Shown in pieces: positions 33,578 to 41,704 of a DNA stretch of 64,000 bases. The notes beneath the pieces are model-generated. The model ran no database searches. It was not told where the DNA came from and was given only the letters and a program-made list of their open reading frames with translations. Location: the NCBI GenBank assembly GCA_010015675.1, contig ML977047.1:88078-152077 (forward strand), written 5' to 3'. The translations under genes and the position numbers were made by a program. This DNA comes from Byssothecium circinans (lineage: Eukaryota; Ascomycota; Dothideomycetes; Pleosporales; Massarinaceae). Positions within the stretch are counted from its first letter, which is position 1; each line of letters opens with the position of its first letter.

Positions 33578-34660
33578 TCAACCAGACGACTTAAGAAACC
33601 ATTCCGCGGACCTCTTGATCCCCTCCTGCATGCTGACCTTGGGGCGATATCCTAGCCTATTCTTGGCCTTGGTGATATCAAGAGTCCTCTGCATAGTCGT
33701 ATACTTGACGCGGGCGCGGTTGAGACGCGGCTTGCTCTTCCCGAGTGAGAACGCCCAGTAACCCCATTCAAGGATCCAAACAATGCCCATCATCACCCGC
33801 CAGGGAACGACAATAACATCCTTCTCCTCAATGACAAAACCTGCAGCGGCAGCCAGAGCGCGCGTAAAGGTCCAGAACCTCCACGGCTCGTCGTTTGTAA
33901 CGACGAAAGCCTCGCCGTCTACTCGAAGATCCTTTGGTAAGGTAGGGCCAGTGTAGCTGCGAAGAAGCAAGCGTGCAGTGGTGAGCTGAGCAAGTGCGTT
34001 GTTTTCAACGTAGGTCCAATCAAAGTAATTAGTGTTATCGCCGATTTGCATCCTCCCCTTTCCCTCGCGAGCATTCGATATAACACTGGTAACAGTTCCA
34101 GTATCACCCTCGCCAAAAAGTCCCGCGGGCCGAATCGCTGCAGTGCGAATGCGGTATCCGTTTGCTGAAAGGATGAGTGTTTCTGCTACCGCCTTGGTGT
34201 GCGAGTAGAATTCCTTTTGCTCGGGCATGAAGATGACTGGGGCTTCTTCGGTGGCGTTGATCAGGTCGGTGCGATTGTCGTGAATGACTGAGGAACTAGA
34301 GGTGTATACCAGTGCTTTTGTGATGTCGTGGTTTTGACAAGCTGTGAGGAGATTTTTGGTGCCGTCGACGTTGACTGCGTGGAAGAGATTGTGGTTTTCG
34401 CAGAAAGGGTCTGGTGATACTGTGTGAAAAACGACGGTTGGCTGCGCGATTTTGAAAGCTCGCTCAATATCGTCCTTGGATGTGATGCTGCCGGATATGT
34501 ACTCGACCCCTGGAAGACGGTTCTTGGAGATGTCGATGTCGGCTACGGTGACCTTTGTGATGTCGGGGGCTAGGGTTGCTTGCTTTGCGATGTGGTGGCC
34601 TAGGAATCCGCAACCACCGAATATAAGGACTGATTCCAAATCTGGGGCTGTCGAGTCCAT
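33578..34660 (-). CDS. NAD(P)-dependent 3beta-HSD / ERG26-like dehydrogenase
   Basis: 360 aa, one exon, start ATG at 34660. Extended short-chain dehydrogenase. The nucleotide-binding motif is VLIFGGCGFLGHHI (GxxGxxG), followed by VTVADID with the acidic residue after beta-2, and the catalytic Ser/Tyr/Lys are in VYTSSSSVIHD and YSHTKAVAE (YxxxK). The block AAIRPAGLFGEGD and the hydrophobic segment VPWRVMMGIVWILEWGYWAFSLGKSKPRLNRARV match 3beta-hydroxysteroid dehydrogenase/sterol-4alpha-carboxylate 3-dehydrogenases (PF01073). Sterol C-4 demethylation would be the ERG26 role, but fungal genomes hold many paralogues of this type in secondary-metabolite clusters; its neighbours here (P450 relics, GST, GMC oxidoreductase) favour that second context. 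Family certain, substrate unknown. Confidence 0.85.
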   Translation of the reverse strand: MDSTAPDLESVLIFGGCGFLGHHIAKQATLAPDITKVTVADIDISKNRLPGVEYISGSITSKDDIERAFKIAQPTVVFHTVSPDPFCENHNLFHAVNVDGTKNLLTACQNHDITKALVYTSSSSVIHDNRTDLINATEEAPVIFMPEQKEFYSHTKAVAETLILSANGYRIRTAAIRPAGLFGEGDTGTVTSVISNAREGKGRMQIGDNTNYFDWTYVENNALAQLTTARLLLRSYTGPTLPKDLRVDGEAFVVTNDEPWRFWTFTRALAAAAGFVIEEKDVIVVPWRVMMGIVWILEWGYWAFSLGKSKPRLNRARVKYTTMQRTLDITKAKNRLGYRPKVSMQEGIKRSAEWFLKSSG

Positions 34661-35346
34661 TGTGGTTCAATTGTCGTCCTCTTGCAGAGGGATGGCTGTG
34701 TTGGAAGGTAGAGAGACGGTGGGTTGGCTGGCGATATTTGAGCTGCGCCGCAGGTTGGCTGCCAACACGGCGGCGCAACGGCAACGTCCGCGGAGTTTTG
34801 TGCATTATTTTCTCCCCTTATTGTTGCGGTCATGTCAGTTGCAAAATCATGCCTAAAAATATGCAGACTTTAAACACTGTGGCTAGATTAGATGAATTTT
34901 ACCAATTGTCGTCCGTAAAACCAGCGGCTGGTTTTCAGTGTCGCCCTTGATGCGTCGTTGTCGTACTGATAACTACTGAGGGTGCAGCTGCAGGCCGAAG
35001 GACTACACAAGAGCCTTAAAAGAAGGGCTAACTCCTATTATCTTATCTAGTATAACATTTCTCATTACTTTATCATTCTTTACACTTCTAATATTTCCTT
35101 GCTACTTCTTATACTCGCGATGCCTCCCCTATTACGTAAGAAGTTAAATTCTAAGAACCCTTTAACAAATGCGGCCGTTTCCGAAGGTGGGTATGAGAGA
35201 AAGCCAGGCTACCGCCGAGTTTTAACTCTCTTTCCCAGCCTTATCCTCTGCATCACTTCACAAACACAACCCACACATACGCTCTCGCGCAGACGCTCTC
35301 CTACATACAAGCCCATCCTCTCTACTAGGTCACTATACCCGGCATC
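34661..35346. other. Intergenic region with AT-rich, transposon-like stretch
   Basis: About 690 bp between divergent genes. From about 35015 to 35170 it turns AT-rich with short runs such as CTATTATCTTATCTAG and ATTCTAAGAACC, unlike the GC-balanced genes on both sides. This fits an old transposon edge, but no transposase was recognised. An ATG at 35120 opens a short frame that could be an upstream exon of the next gene; not supported. Confidence 0.4.
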
Positions 35347-36840
35347 ATGGAGACCGACGAGCGCCTGGAACTCCTGCATGAGGTGCAGCTCTTGATGTGG
35401 GTAAAGAGGGTGAACAAAGCAATCAACAATGGGCAGCTTTGCGAATGGGTATCGACCTTTCACCCGAACCAACTCCGCTGCCAGCCCGACGATAGCCCCA
35501 AGTTCAGGAACGGTGGCTACAATCTGGGGCAAAGAGTGATCTTCAGCAACGGGACCTCGTGGCTGGTCCGCTTCGCCCAGCCCGGTTCCGTTTGCGACGA
35601 CTACATCGATGAAAAAGTTGCCATAGAGGTGGAAGCCCTGAGCATCATCCGCACGCAGACTAACATCCCCGTTCCAACGGTCCACGGCTGGGGTACTGCG
35701 AAAGCCAACCGCCTTGGCCTCGGTCCATTCATCATGATGGACTTCATCGACGGCGTCCCTCTCGGGGAAATACTAAGGAAGGATCCGAATGATAGATTTA
35801 TGAGGGATGACATTACGGACGACGACGTGGAGTTCATTTATCGACAAATGAGCCAGATTCTGCTCAAGCTTTTCCGTCTCAACTTTGAGAACATTGGCAG
35901 TCTGCCAACCCCGGTGACTGGGTTCCCAGCGCCTGCACGCCCGCTGAGCTTCAAGGTTCATGATATCATCCAGATGGGAGGAATCAATACCTTCGGTATA
36001 GCATTACGTCCTCTCTCTGAACCTGCATTGTGATGGCTGATCTCTGGTGTTACAGGGGATCGGTCTTTGGGCTTCTCGGACACGACCGAGTACCTTCAAT
36101 ACGTCTTCAAGCAGGATTGGGACCAGCTTGTCCACCAGCCAAATTCGGTCGCTGGCAAACACGAGGCCATGGAGAAGCTGTCTGAATTCAACGCTGTCAT
36201 GTCTCTAATTCCCGACTTCGTTCAGAGCGAGTTCAACCAGGGTCCATACAAACTCGTGTGCGACGATTTTGGCCTGACAAATATCATCGTAAGAAGCCGA
36301 GAAGATCTAACCTTCGTTGGGGTAGTGGATCTCGAGTGGTCTTATGCTGGTCCTGCCCAGCTTTTCGCTTCTCCATGGTGGCTGCTTCAGGGCCGGCTGA
36401 CCATCTACGACGCCAAATACGATAAGGAGGCGCCTGACGTCCTTGGTCGATTTCTTCGATACCTCAAAATCTTCAAGCGTGTGCTTAAGGAGGAAGAGGA
36501 GATGATTCCAGGGCACGATTTCAAGCAATTGTCCTCGCTGGTTGAGTCGTCTCACTTGTCCGGCGCCATGTGGCTTCACATCCTTCTGTCTACCGGCTTC
36601 AACTATCCCAACAGCATCCCCTTCTCGCAGTTCAGAAACCATGTCGGGGCCCAAAGGTTTAGCAAGAGCTTCCTCGACACTGCCGCAGTGGAGACTCTGG
36701 TAGAGAAGAAGGTGGAGCAGTTGAGGAAATACGATGAGGCGCTAGATCAGGTGCTGGCAATAAAGGAAAGTCAAGAAGCTGGAGAGATCAACGAAGAGGA
36801 ATTCCTTACAGAGGTTGCTAAGCTATGTCAATCTGTCTAG
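35347..36840 (+). CDS. Aminoglycoside-phosphotransferase-family protein (kinase fold)
   Basis: 477 aa from exons 35347-35995 and 36056-36840 (60-nt intron, GTATA donor, phase 1). APH/choline-kinase-like fold: WLVRFAQPG with an N-lobe Glu region (EVEALSIIRTQTNIPVP), a hinge-like PFIMMDFIDGVPLG, and the phosphate-transfer loop KLVCDDFGLTNIIV followed by VGVVDLEWSYAGPAQLFASPWWLL. In classical APH enzymes the loop is HxDxxxxN; here the His is Cys (CDDFGLTN), a form I recall from many fungal members with CDDxRPxN. The C-terminal helical part ends at residue 477. Such genes are abundant in filamentous fungi and their substrates are mostly unknown; antibiotic inactivation should not be assumed. Next to a second APH gene, a kinase-like gene and a broken FunK1. 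Confidence 0.85.
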
Positions 36841-37357
36841 GGCTCCCAGTTTAGTTTAGTAGTTTCCCTTTTTTACGCAACGTAAAGCACCACGAAGCGG
36901 CCACCTTATTACACCCCTATAATCCCTCTAAAATAATCTAAAAAGTAGATTATAATGGCTCAACTAATCCAGCTTATAAGGCCCTAGGGTAGACGAGGGT
37001 AATCTGATTGGTTAAACCCCCTAGTCACAAAACTTCGCTTCGCTTCTAAGTTGGGGGAACTGTAGGGCCATTTCTGGTGTGGCTACGCTGATCGCACCGC
37101 GCTTCCGACGGGTTGTGTCCCACAAGTCTGCTCCCTCTCGACTGTCACATGTATAAGCTTGTTGTCGACGTGTTGAATCTCTTTTGGGGGACTCACCATC
37201 ATCCTATCTCTCCACCCGTCCCGACCGCCTGATCATGTCTGCCTTTTCAGGCAGACACATCCACTGAGCAGAACGCGCAATAGCTCTAGCCTGCCTGAGT
37301 CGCTCCGAAGACGGCATAAGGGGAACCGTTCTGAAGATCTATTACCCGCGACACGAC
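36841..37357. other. Intergenic region with repeat-like sequence
   Basis: About 520 bp between the two APH genes. At 36889-36918 it carries a GCxxCGTAAAGCAC-type segment that recurs, in the same orientation, at 39299-39328. It is followed by an AT-rich stretch to about 36960. Nothing coding is seen; a decayed mobile-element end is possible. Confidence 0.45.
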
Positions 37358-38595
37358 ATGACGCAGCCTTTCACATTCCGTTGGACAGGTCAGCATAATG
37401 ATGAGCAGTCAAAGAAGACATACCTTTGCACGGATTGGGATGTTCTACTTAACATTACGAAACGCACAAGTGGAGACCCGGCATGTGTCTACCAGGGCGA
37501 CTACCACGCTGGTGGACGTCATATTGTTCGACGCATTGAACTCCCCAATGACGGTAAATCCTGGATTGCACGCATACCGACCGTCCCAGATCCGTTCGTC
37601 TCGGAATTCGACGGAAGATGGTGGACAAGTGAACAGCAGTTCACGATGGAGAGTGAGATTGCGACAATGAACTTCATTGCGCAGACCACCGATATCCCCG
37701 TGCCGAAAGTGTTCGGTTACAAAACATGCCTCGATGGGAATCCAGTTAAGCTGCCTTATATATTGATGCAATGCATTGAGGGGAATATGATTTTCGACCT
37801 GGGCGGTCTAGATGTTCTCACTGATGAGCAGAATGCTAAGCTTCGCGATTCAATCGCTTCCATACAAGTTTGTCAACCGTCCTAGTCGACTTTTCAATAA
37901 CCTAACTTATCCAGTGTCGGCTGGCGGATGCCTCGTTGAGCAAGCTTGGTTCTCTTGTCTTGAAGCCTAATGGCGACACCGACATTAGTCCACTCCCTGC
38001 TTCATTTGGCTTCGAAGGGCCATTTCATTCGATGGCAGACTACTTTTTCTCGTGGGCAGACCACAACACAAGTTTCAAAAATTCACATCAGCTTAGAGAG
38101 CCGAGCTTAAGGCAGGCTGCGGATTCCTTCCCTCGGCGTCTTAGATCGACAGTCGAAAAGGTCATACCCGCTGGGCACTCGAGCAACTACCCGATCGTGC
38201 ATCCCGATTTCCAGATGCACAACCTCCTGCTGAACGACGAGTACGAGATAGTGGGCGTCATTGACTGGGAGCATGCACATTCAGCTCCTATTGAAGCCTT
38301 CGCCGCACGGACAAATATGTATGCTTGGTTCGATGCCAAACATGCAGCCCTGGGTTGGAACGAGGAAGGGACGCAGTATCTGGCCGATATTGCTGACAAG
38401 GAGCAAAGCATGGATTTATCACAGAAGCTGTCCAAGACGTTCGGAAGCCTGCTAGGGGACCTTGGTCTGTGTATGCAGTATTTTGAAGAGGGAAGAGCTG
38501 TACCATTTGACAGAGTTCTGGATCGGGCTGAAGGTAGTCAAGGAGAAGACTTGGTGCGGGGGGACCGTAGCATAAGCTCCCCTTACGAGTCTTGA
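37358..38595 (+). CDS. Aminoglycoside-phosphotransferase-family protein, classical motif
   Basis: 396 aa from exons 37358-37867 and 37915-38595 (47-nt intron, phase 0). N-lobe: SWIARIPTVPDPF then ESEIATMNFIAQTTDIPVPKVFGY and the hinge LPYILMQCIEGNMI. C-lobe: YPIVHPDFQMHNLLLNDEYEIVGVIDWEHAHSAP, carrying the Brenner HxDxxxxN (HPDFQMHN) and the metal-binding Asp of IDWEH. Unlike its upstream neighbour it has the normal catalytic His. The C-terminus (EEGTQYLADIADKEQSMDLSQKL) is helical. A mutated 101-bp piece of a closely similar gene lies at 40736-40836. The role is unknown; the family phosphorylates small hydroxylated molecules, or proteins in some branches. Confidence 0.87.
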
Positions 38596-39124
38596 TGACC
38601 CATATTACGTGCTCACAGAATGAAAAGGAAACTTCTTCGTGTTTGCATTAGGTTATAGTCATTTCTACCTTCGCAATCCCAAGGTTCCGTTCCGGATAAC
38701 AGTTACAGTACAATTACACCGCTTAGCGATGCTGAGGAAATGATAGACAGGTCCCAGTCTATGCTTGGTACGAGACTGGGGTTCATCCAGTAGTCGCTCC
38801 AGACGACCTTGGAATCTCTCCATATCTGGCAATTGCCCTTCAGAAAGCGTCCATCATCGGTTGGTACAGCTTCTCAGAGTCGTGATAGGTTCCCGTGAAC
38901 AGCGCTCCCTCTCGAATGGGAAACAATACCGTAGCGCGCAAATTCAATTCGTTAACATGGGTCTAAAATGAAGATGCGACCATATTCAAGCCAACATCCT
39001 TTCAACATGATTTCAGCATGCAGCTAGCATATATTGACGTATGCTGACATGATGCTGCATAGTTGAAACAGCGCTTTAATCAGAATATGGTCGTATCTTG
39101 ATTTTATTAAACTAGCCACCGCCC
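38596..39124. other. Intergenic region downstream of the second APH gene
   Basis: About 530 bp. No gene supported. It precedes, on the opposite strand, the C-terminal FunK1 fragment. Confidence 0.45.
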
Positions 39125-39297
39125 CTACGGTAGTCCACAGAGCTCCTCGGTCAGTCCCTTGAGATCCTCGAACTCTTGCGGAAGCTCGGCAAGGATTCCC
39201 TTGAATCTTTGCTTGTCCATGTGGCTCCTCTTTATGTCTCCGATCTGTGTGTAACTTCCCTGATACCAATGTCGGAGCTGGCTTTCCCATGGCAAAC
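39125..39297 (-). pseudogene. FunK1 protein-kinase C-terminal fragment
   Basis: Minus-strand reading LPWESQLRHWYQGSYTQI then KRSHMDKQRFKGILAELPQE and EFEDLKGLTEELCGLP, ending at a TAG. This is what the C-terminal helices of fungal-type FunK1 protein kinases (PF17667) look like: Leu-x-x-Trp-Tyr, K-x-x-(H/D)M, EFP-x-x-FE-x-LK. No catalytic core is attached. The other part of the kinase is 1.54 kb away at 40837-41274 in the right order and orientation. The family assignment is from recollection of FunK1 proteins. Confidence 0.65.
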
Positions 39298-39626
39298 TAA
39301 CGTAAAGCACTCAAAGCAGCCACATTTGTTTAGCTAAAAAAGGAAGTAACTATAGTTATATAACAATAAAAATTTACATAGGCTATTCTCTTTTACTTTG
39401 CTTTATACTTCTTTCTATACTTCTTTCTATATAGAAATATGCTGCTGTTAGCACATTATTGTGTTGTAAAAACTGTGATTTTCGCGATTTTCGGCTGATT
39501 TTGCAGTCTCGATCAGTGGTGAATCTGGGCCGCCGGTGATTTACTCCAAGTACAATAAAGGTTCAACGAAGCGTCTAACCTCCCGCTAACCCCCGAGCTA
39601 ATGCCGGCTTGCATGTCCTGGACCTG
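39298..39626. other. AT-rich mobile-element-like debris at the FunK1 breakpoint
   Basis: Starts exactly where FunK1 similarity stops. It opens with TAACGTAAAGCAC and AAAGCAGCCACATTTG, resembling the segment at 36889, then turns strongly AT-rich, with a short tandem run around TACTTCTTTCTA at about 39402-39430. No open frame is readable. It looks like a decayed transposon end; no transposase or complete terminal repeat was found. Confidence 0.45.
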
Positions 39627-40460
39627 TCATTCATGAGCGGGTTCTACTCCACCCCGGAAACTCGTGCTTTCAAGGCTGCTCTTGAGGGCGCTCATCTCGT
39701 CCTCCAGCTCCGAAGGCGAACAGTCTCGCTTCGCCGTCTCAAAGTCTACCAAAACCTCGTCATACCCATCTCGCACAAGAAAGTTATGTTTGTTGATATC
39801 GCCCAGCTTGATACCGAGCTCATGCAACCGGCCTAAAGCCTTCTTGCAGCCGTCGATATCGGCTGGCCCGGCGGCTCTCGCGCCTTCCACCCAATCAGCG
39901 ACGAAGCCAACCACGCGCCCGTCTTTGCCCTCGGTGAGATGGCCCAGAAAATCAGGACCGACGCCGCTGTCACTGATCCATTGATAGGCGGCCGTCTCAA
40001 CCTCCATAGAGGGAATTTCCCAAGGCCAGACCGCGAGTTTGATGAGCACGGGTTTGCCGCCTTTGACTTCGGGATGCGTTGAGACGTGGACTCGTTGCCT
40101 CAATCGGTCTTGTCGCGTGAAATCCAGCTCGTTGAGTTTCACAGGATGCCAAATGTTCTTTACCCCGGCAAACGGTACTGTCTCGGTCCTGACGAAGGTA
40201 GCCTTCCCTGTCTCGGGGTCCCTGGCTGCGTGGCCGTGGTTCCAATTTCCAGTTGGAAATGGTGGAAGCAGCTCGCCGAGCAGGATGGGCTCGAAGGTAC
40301 GGTCGTCTTCGGCCCCGCGAAACGTGCCTGGCGCTGTGGATATGTACTTCACATGTTGTCCGTCGACAAGGAAGCGGTAATCGCTATCGTTCGTGTCGTC
40401 GTCGTCGACGAGACATGCGAGAAGTCGGACGTTGGTGTTCCTTTCTCGAGGGGCAGTCAT
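39627..40460 (-). CDS. Small protein-kinase-like protein
   Basis: 277 aa, one exon. ATG at 40460 (MTAPRERNTNVRLLACLVDD) is chosen; the frame continues upstream only by a non-ATG codon. After an N-terminal beta-rich part (about 1-120: YRFLVDGQHVKYIS, FEPILLGELLPPFP) comes a kinase-like C-lobe: HPVKLNELDF, PVLIKLAVWPWEIPSMEVETAAYQW (the Lys and Glu pair), FVADWVEGARAAGPADIDGCKKALGRLHELGI and the catalytic loop KLGDINKHNFLV followed by EVLVDFETAKRD (DFE in place of DFG). I recall fungal proteins of this kind misnamed as alpha-galactosidase precursors; the GDxNKHN loop and DFE argue for a kinase fold. Located between the two FunK1 pieces with transposon-like debris, so it may have arrived with the insert. 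Confidence 0.78.
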   Translation of the reverse strand: MTAPRERNTNVRLLACLVDDDDTNDSDYRFLVDGQHVKYISTAPGTFRGAEDDRTFEPILLGELLPPFPTGNWNHGHAARDPETGKATFVRTETVPFAGVKNIWHPVKLNELDFTRQDRLRQRVHVSTHPEVKGGKPVLIKLAVWPWEIPSMEVETAAYQWISDSGVGPDFLGHLTEGKDGRVVGFVADWVEGARAAGPADIDGCKKALGRLHELGIKLGDINKHNFLVRDGYDEVLVDFETAKRDCSPSELEDEMSALKSSLESTSFRGGVEPAHE

Positions 40461-40735
40461 TGCGGAGAAGCGGTGCTGGGACGGTAGGAGACGGCCGCGG
40501 GATCGGTAAGGAGGTGCTCTGGATGCAAACGGCGGCTGTGCAGCATGACTCCTTGAGACGGCGTAATCGGACAGGAGCTGTTGAGAACTTGGAAGGTGAG
40601 GGCCCGGAGCGCGAGACAATAAAATTGTCTAAGGCTCAACGATGCCGTGCTCCGGCTGGCGAAATAGACCTTGGGACGAATAAGTGTGAGTATACGCGCT
40701 GTTCTCCCAGGAGTTGTAGCCAATCAGCTTGTTTC

Positions 40736-40836
40736 CTGAATGGTAAGTACGAGATAGTAGGCGTTATTGCCTAGAAACATGCACATGTAGCTCCTATTGA
40801 AGTCTTCGGCGCACGAACAAAAATGTATGCTTGGTT
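40736..40836 (+). pseudogene. Mutated 101-bp copy of an APH gene (RIP-like)
   Basis: Aligns without gaps to 38230-38330 of the intact APH gene (the region of VGVIDWEH and TNMYAW). I count about 16 differences; about 11 are C-to-T or G-to-A when the intact copy is taken as reference. The conserved IDWEH codons become IA-stop-KH. It ends exactly at the FunK1 breakpoint at 40837. Duplicated DNA with a strong C-to-T/G-to-A bias is what repeat-induced point mutation leaves in Pezizomycotina, but 101 bp is too short to be sure and the original donor could be another paralogue. Confidence 0.8.
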
Positions 40837-41274
40837 GAGCTGGCTTTTCCATGGCAAACGCTGGTTCACCTCTCCACGGTGGTTAATGATCGCCCATATG
40901 ACAACATAGAAAAATGATTCCGCGTCACGCCCATACACATGCGGTTTGCCTTCTAGAACTTCGATTGCCATGAACTCCATAGTACTTGTTCGATGCCTCG
41001 CTGGGCTTAGAGCTCCGTGAAGCTCCTTCCCCAGATCCAAGTCGACAACCATGGCGCTAGGCTCTTCTTCCCGCTCTGCCTCGGTGATAATATTGTTTTC
41101 CGAAACAGCGCGATGGAGTATCTTGCCGTCGCGATTCCGGGATCTGAGTGCTTTGATCACATCCAGACATGCATGGAGAAATTCCGGGATTGAATTGAAC
41201 TTGCGAAGAGGTCGCCCTACCACAACATCCAAAATCCACACAAACCTCCCTACCTTCCCAACCCCGACCAGCAC
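40837..41274 (-). pseudogene. FunK1 protein-kinase central fragment
   Basis: Minus-strand reading GRPLRKFNSIPEFLHACLDVIKAL, then RDGKILHRAVSENNIITEAE, AMVVDLDLGKEL, ARHRTSTMEFMAIEVLEG and AESFFYVVIWAIINHRGE: the catalytic core of FunK1 kinases. The catalytic-loop HRDxSxxN reads HRAVSENN, so the general-base Asp is Ala, and the N-lobe is missing. It stops at LPWKSQL, where 23 bp match the beginning of the C-terminal fragment at 39275-39297. Clearly a non-functional remnant, broken by the event that placed 39298-40836 in between. Confidence 0.75.
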
Positions 41275-41704
41275 TGCTTCTCACAACACAACACAATACA
41301 ACAAAACGGGCAAGTTACATTGAAATATACATTTTCTAATTGGTACTTTTGAGTGCAGGCTTCAGACTAGTGTAGTGTAGGGTAGTGGAGGAGAAGGTAT
41401 GGGTGTTGGATACCCAAGGTAAAGTCCGGGAAGAAGACCAAAACGCCAACGCCAACGCTGACCCAACCCAACTGAATATAAGTGCCATCCATCCATCTAC
41501 GAGGGAGACACGAGACGAGATGACCGACCATGAATCGACAGTTAAAAAACAACTAAGTAGGTAGGTAATCCTTCGCTATGCAAAACAGGCTCCGAAGGAA
41601 AAAGGTAAAGGTGTAAAGTATCGTCCGTTCAATCTAGGGCTCCCAAAAACACCTCGGAGAAGAAAAAAAGAAGAGAGAGGGAGAGAAGGGGGAGAGACCT
41701 GGCA
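41275..41704. other. Intergenic region
   Basis: About 430 bp between the FunK1 fragment and the 3' end of the bestrophin-family gene. A short GCCAAC run at about 41443-41457. No gene. Confidence 0.5.

Noticed and set aside
35099..35395. Frame beginning MPPLLRKKLNSKN upstream of the first APH gene as an extra exon or transposase start
   Set aside because: It does not join in frame to the APH start with good splice sites, and I could not recognise a transposase; left as AT-rich debris only.
37358..38595. APH gene as an antibiotic-resistance gene
   Set aside because: The fold is shared with many fungal kinases of unknown substrate; nothing in the sequence indicates aminoglycosides.
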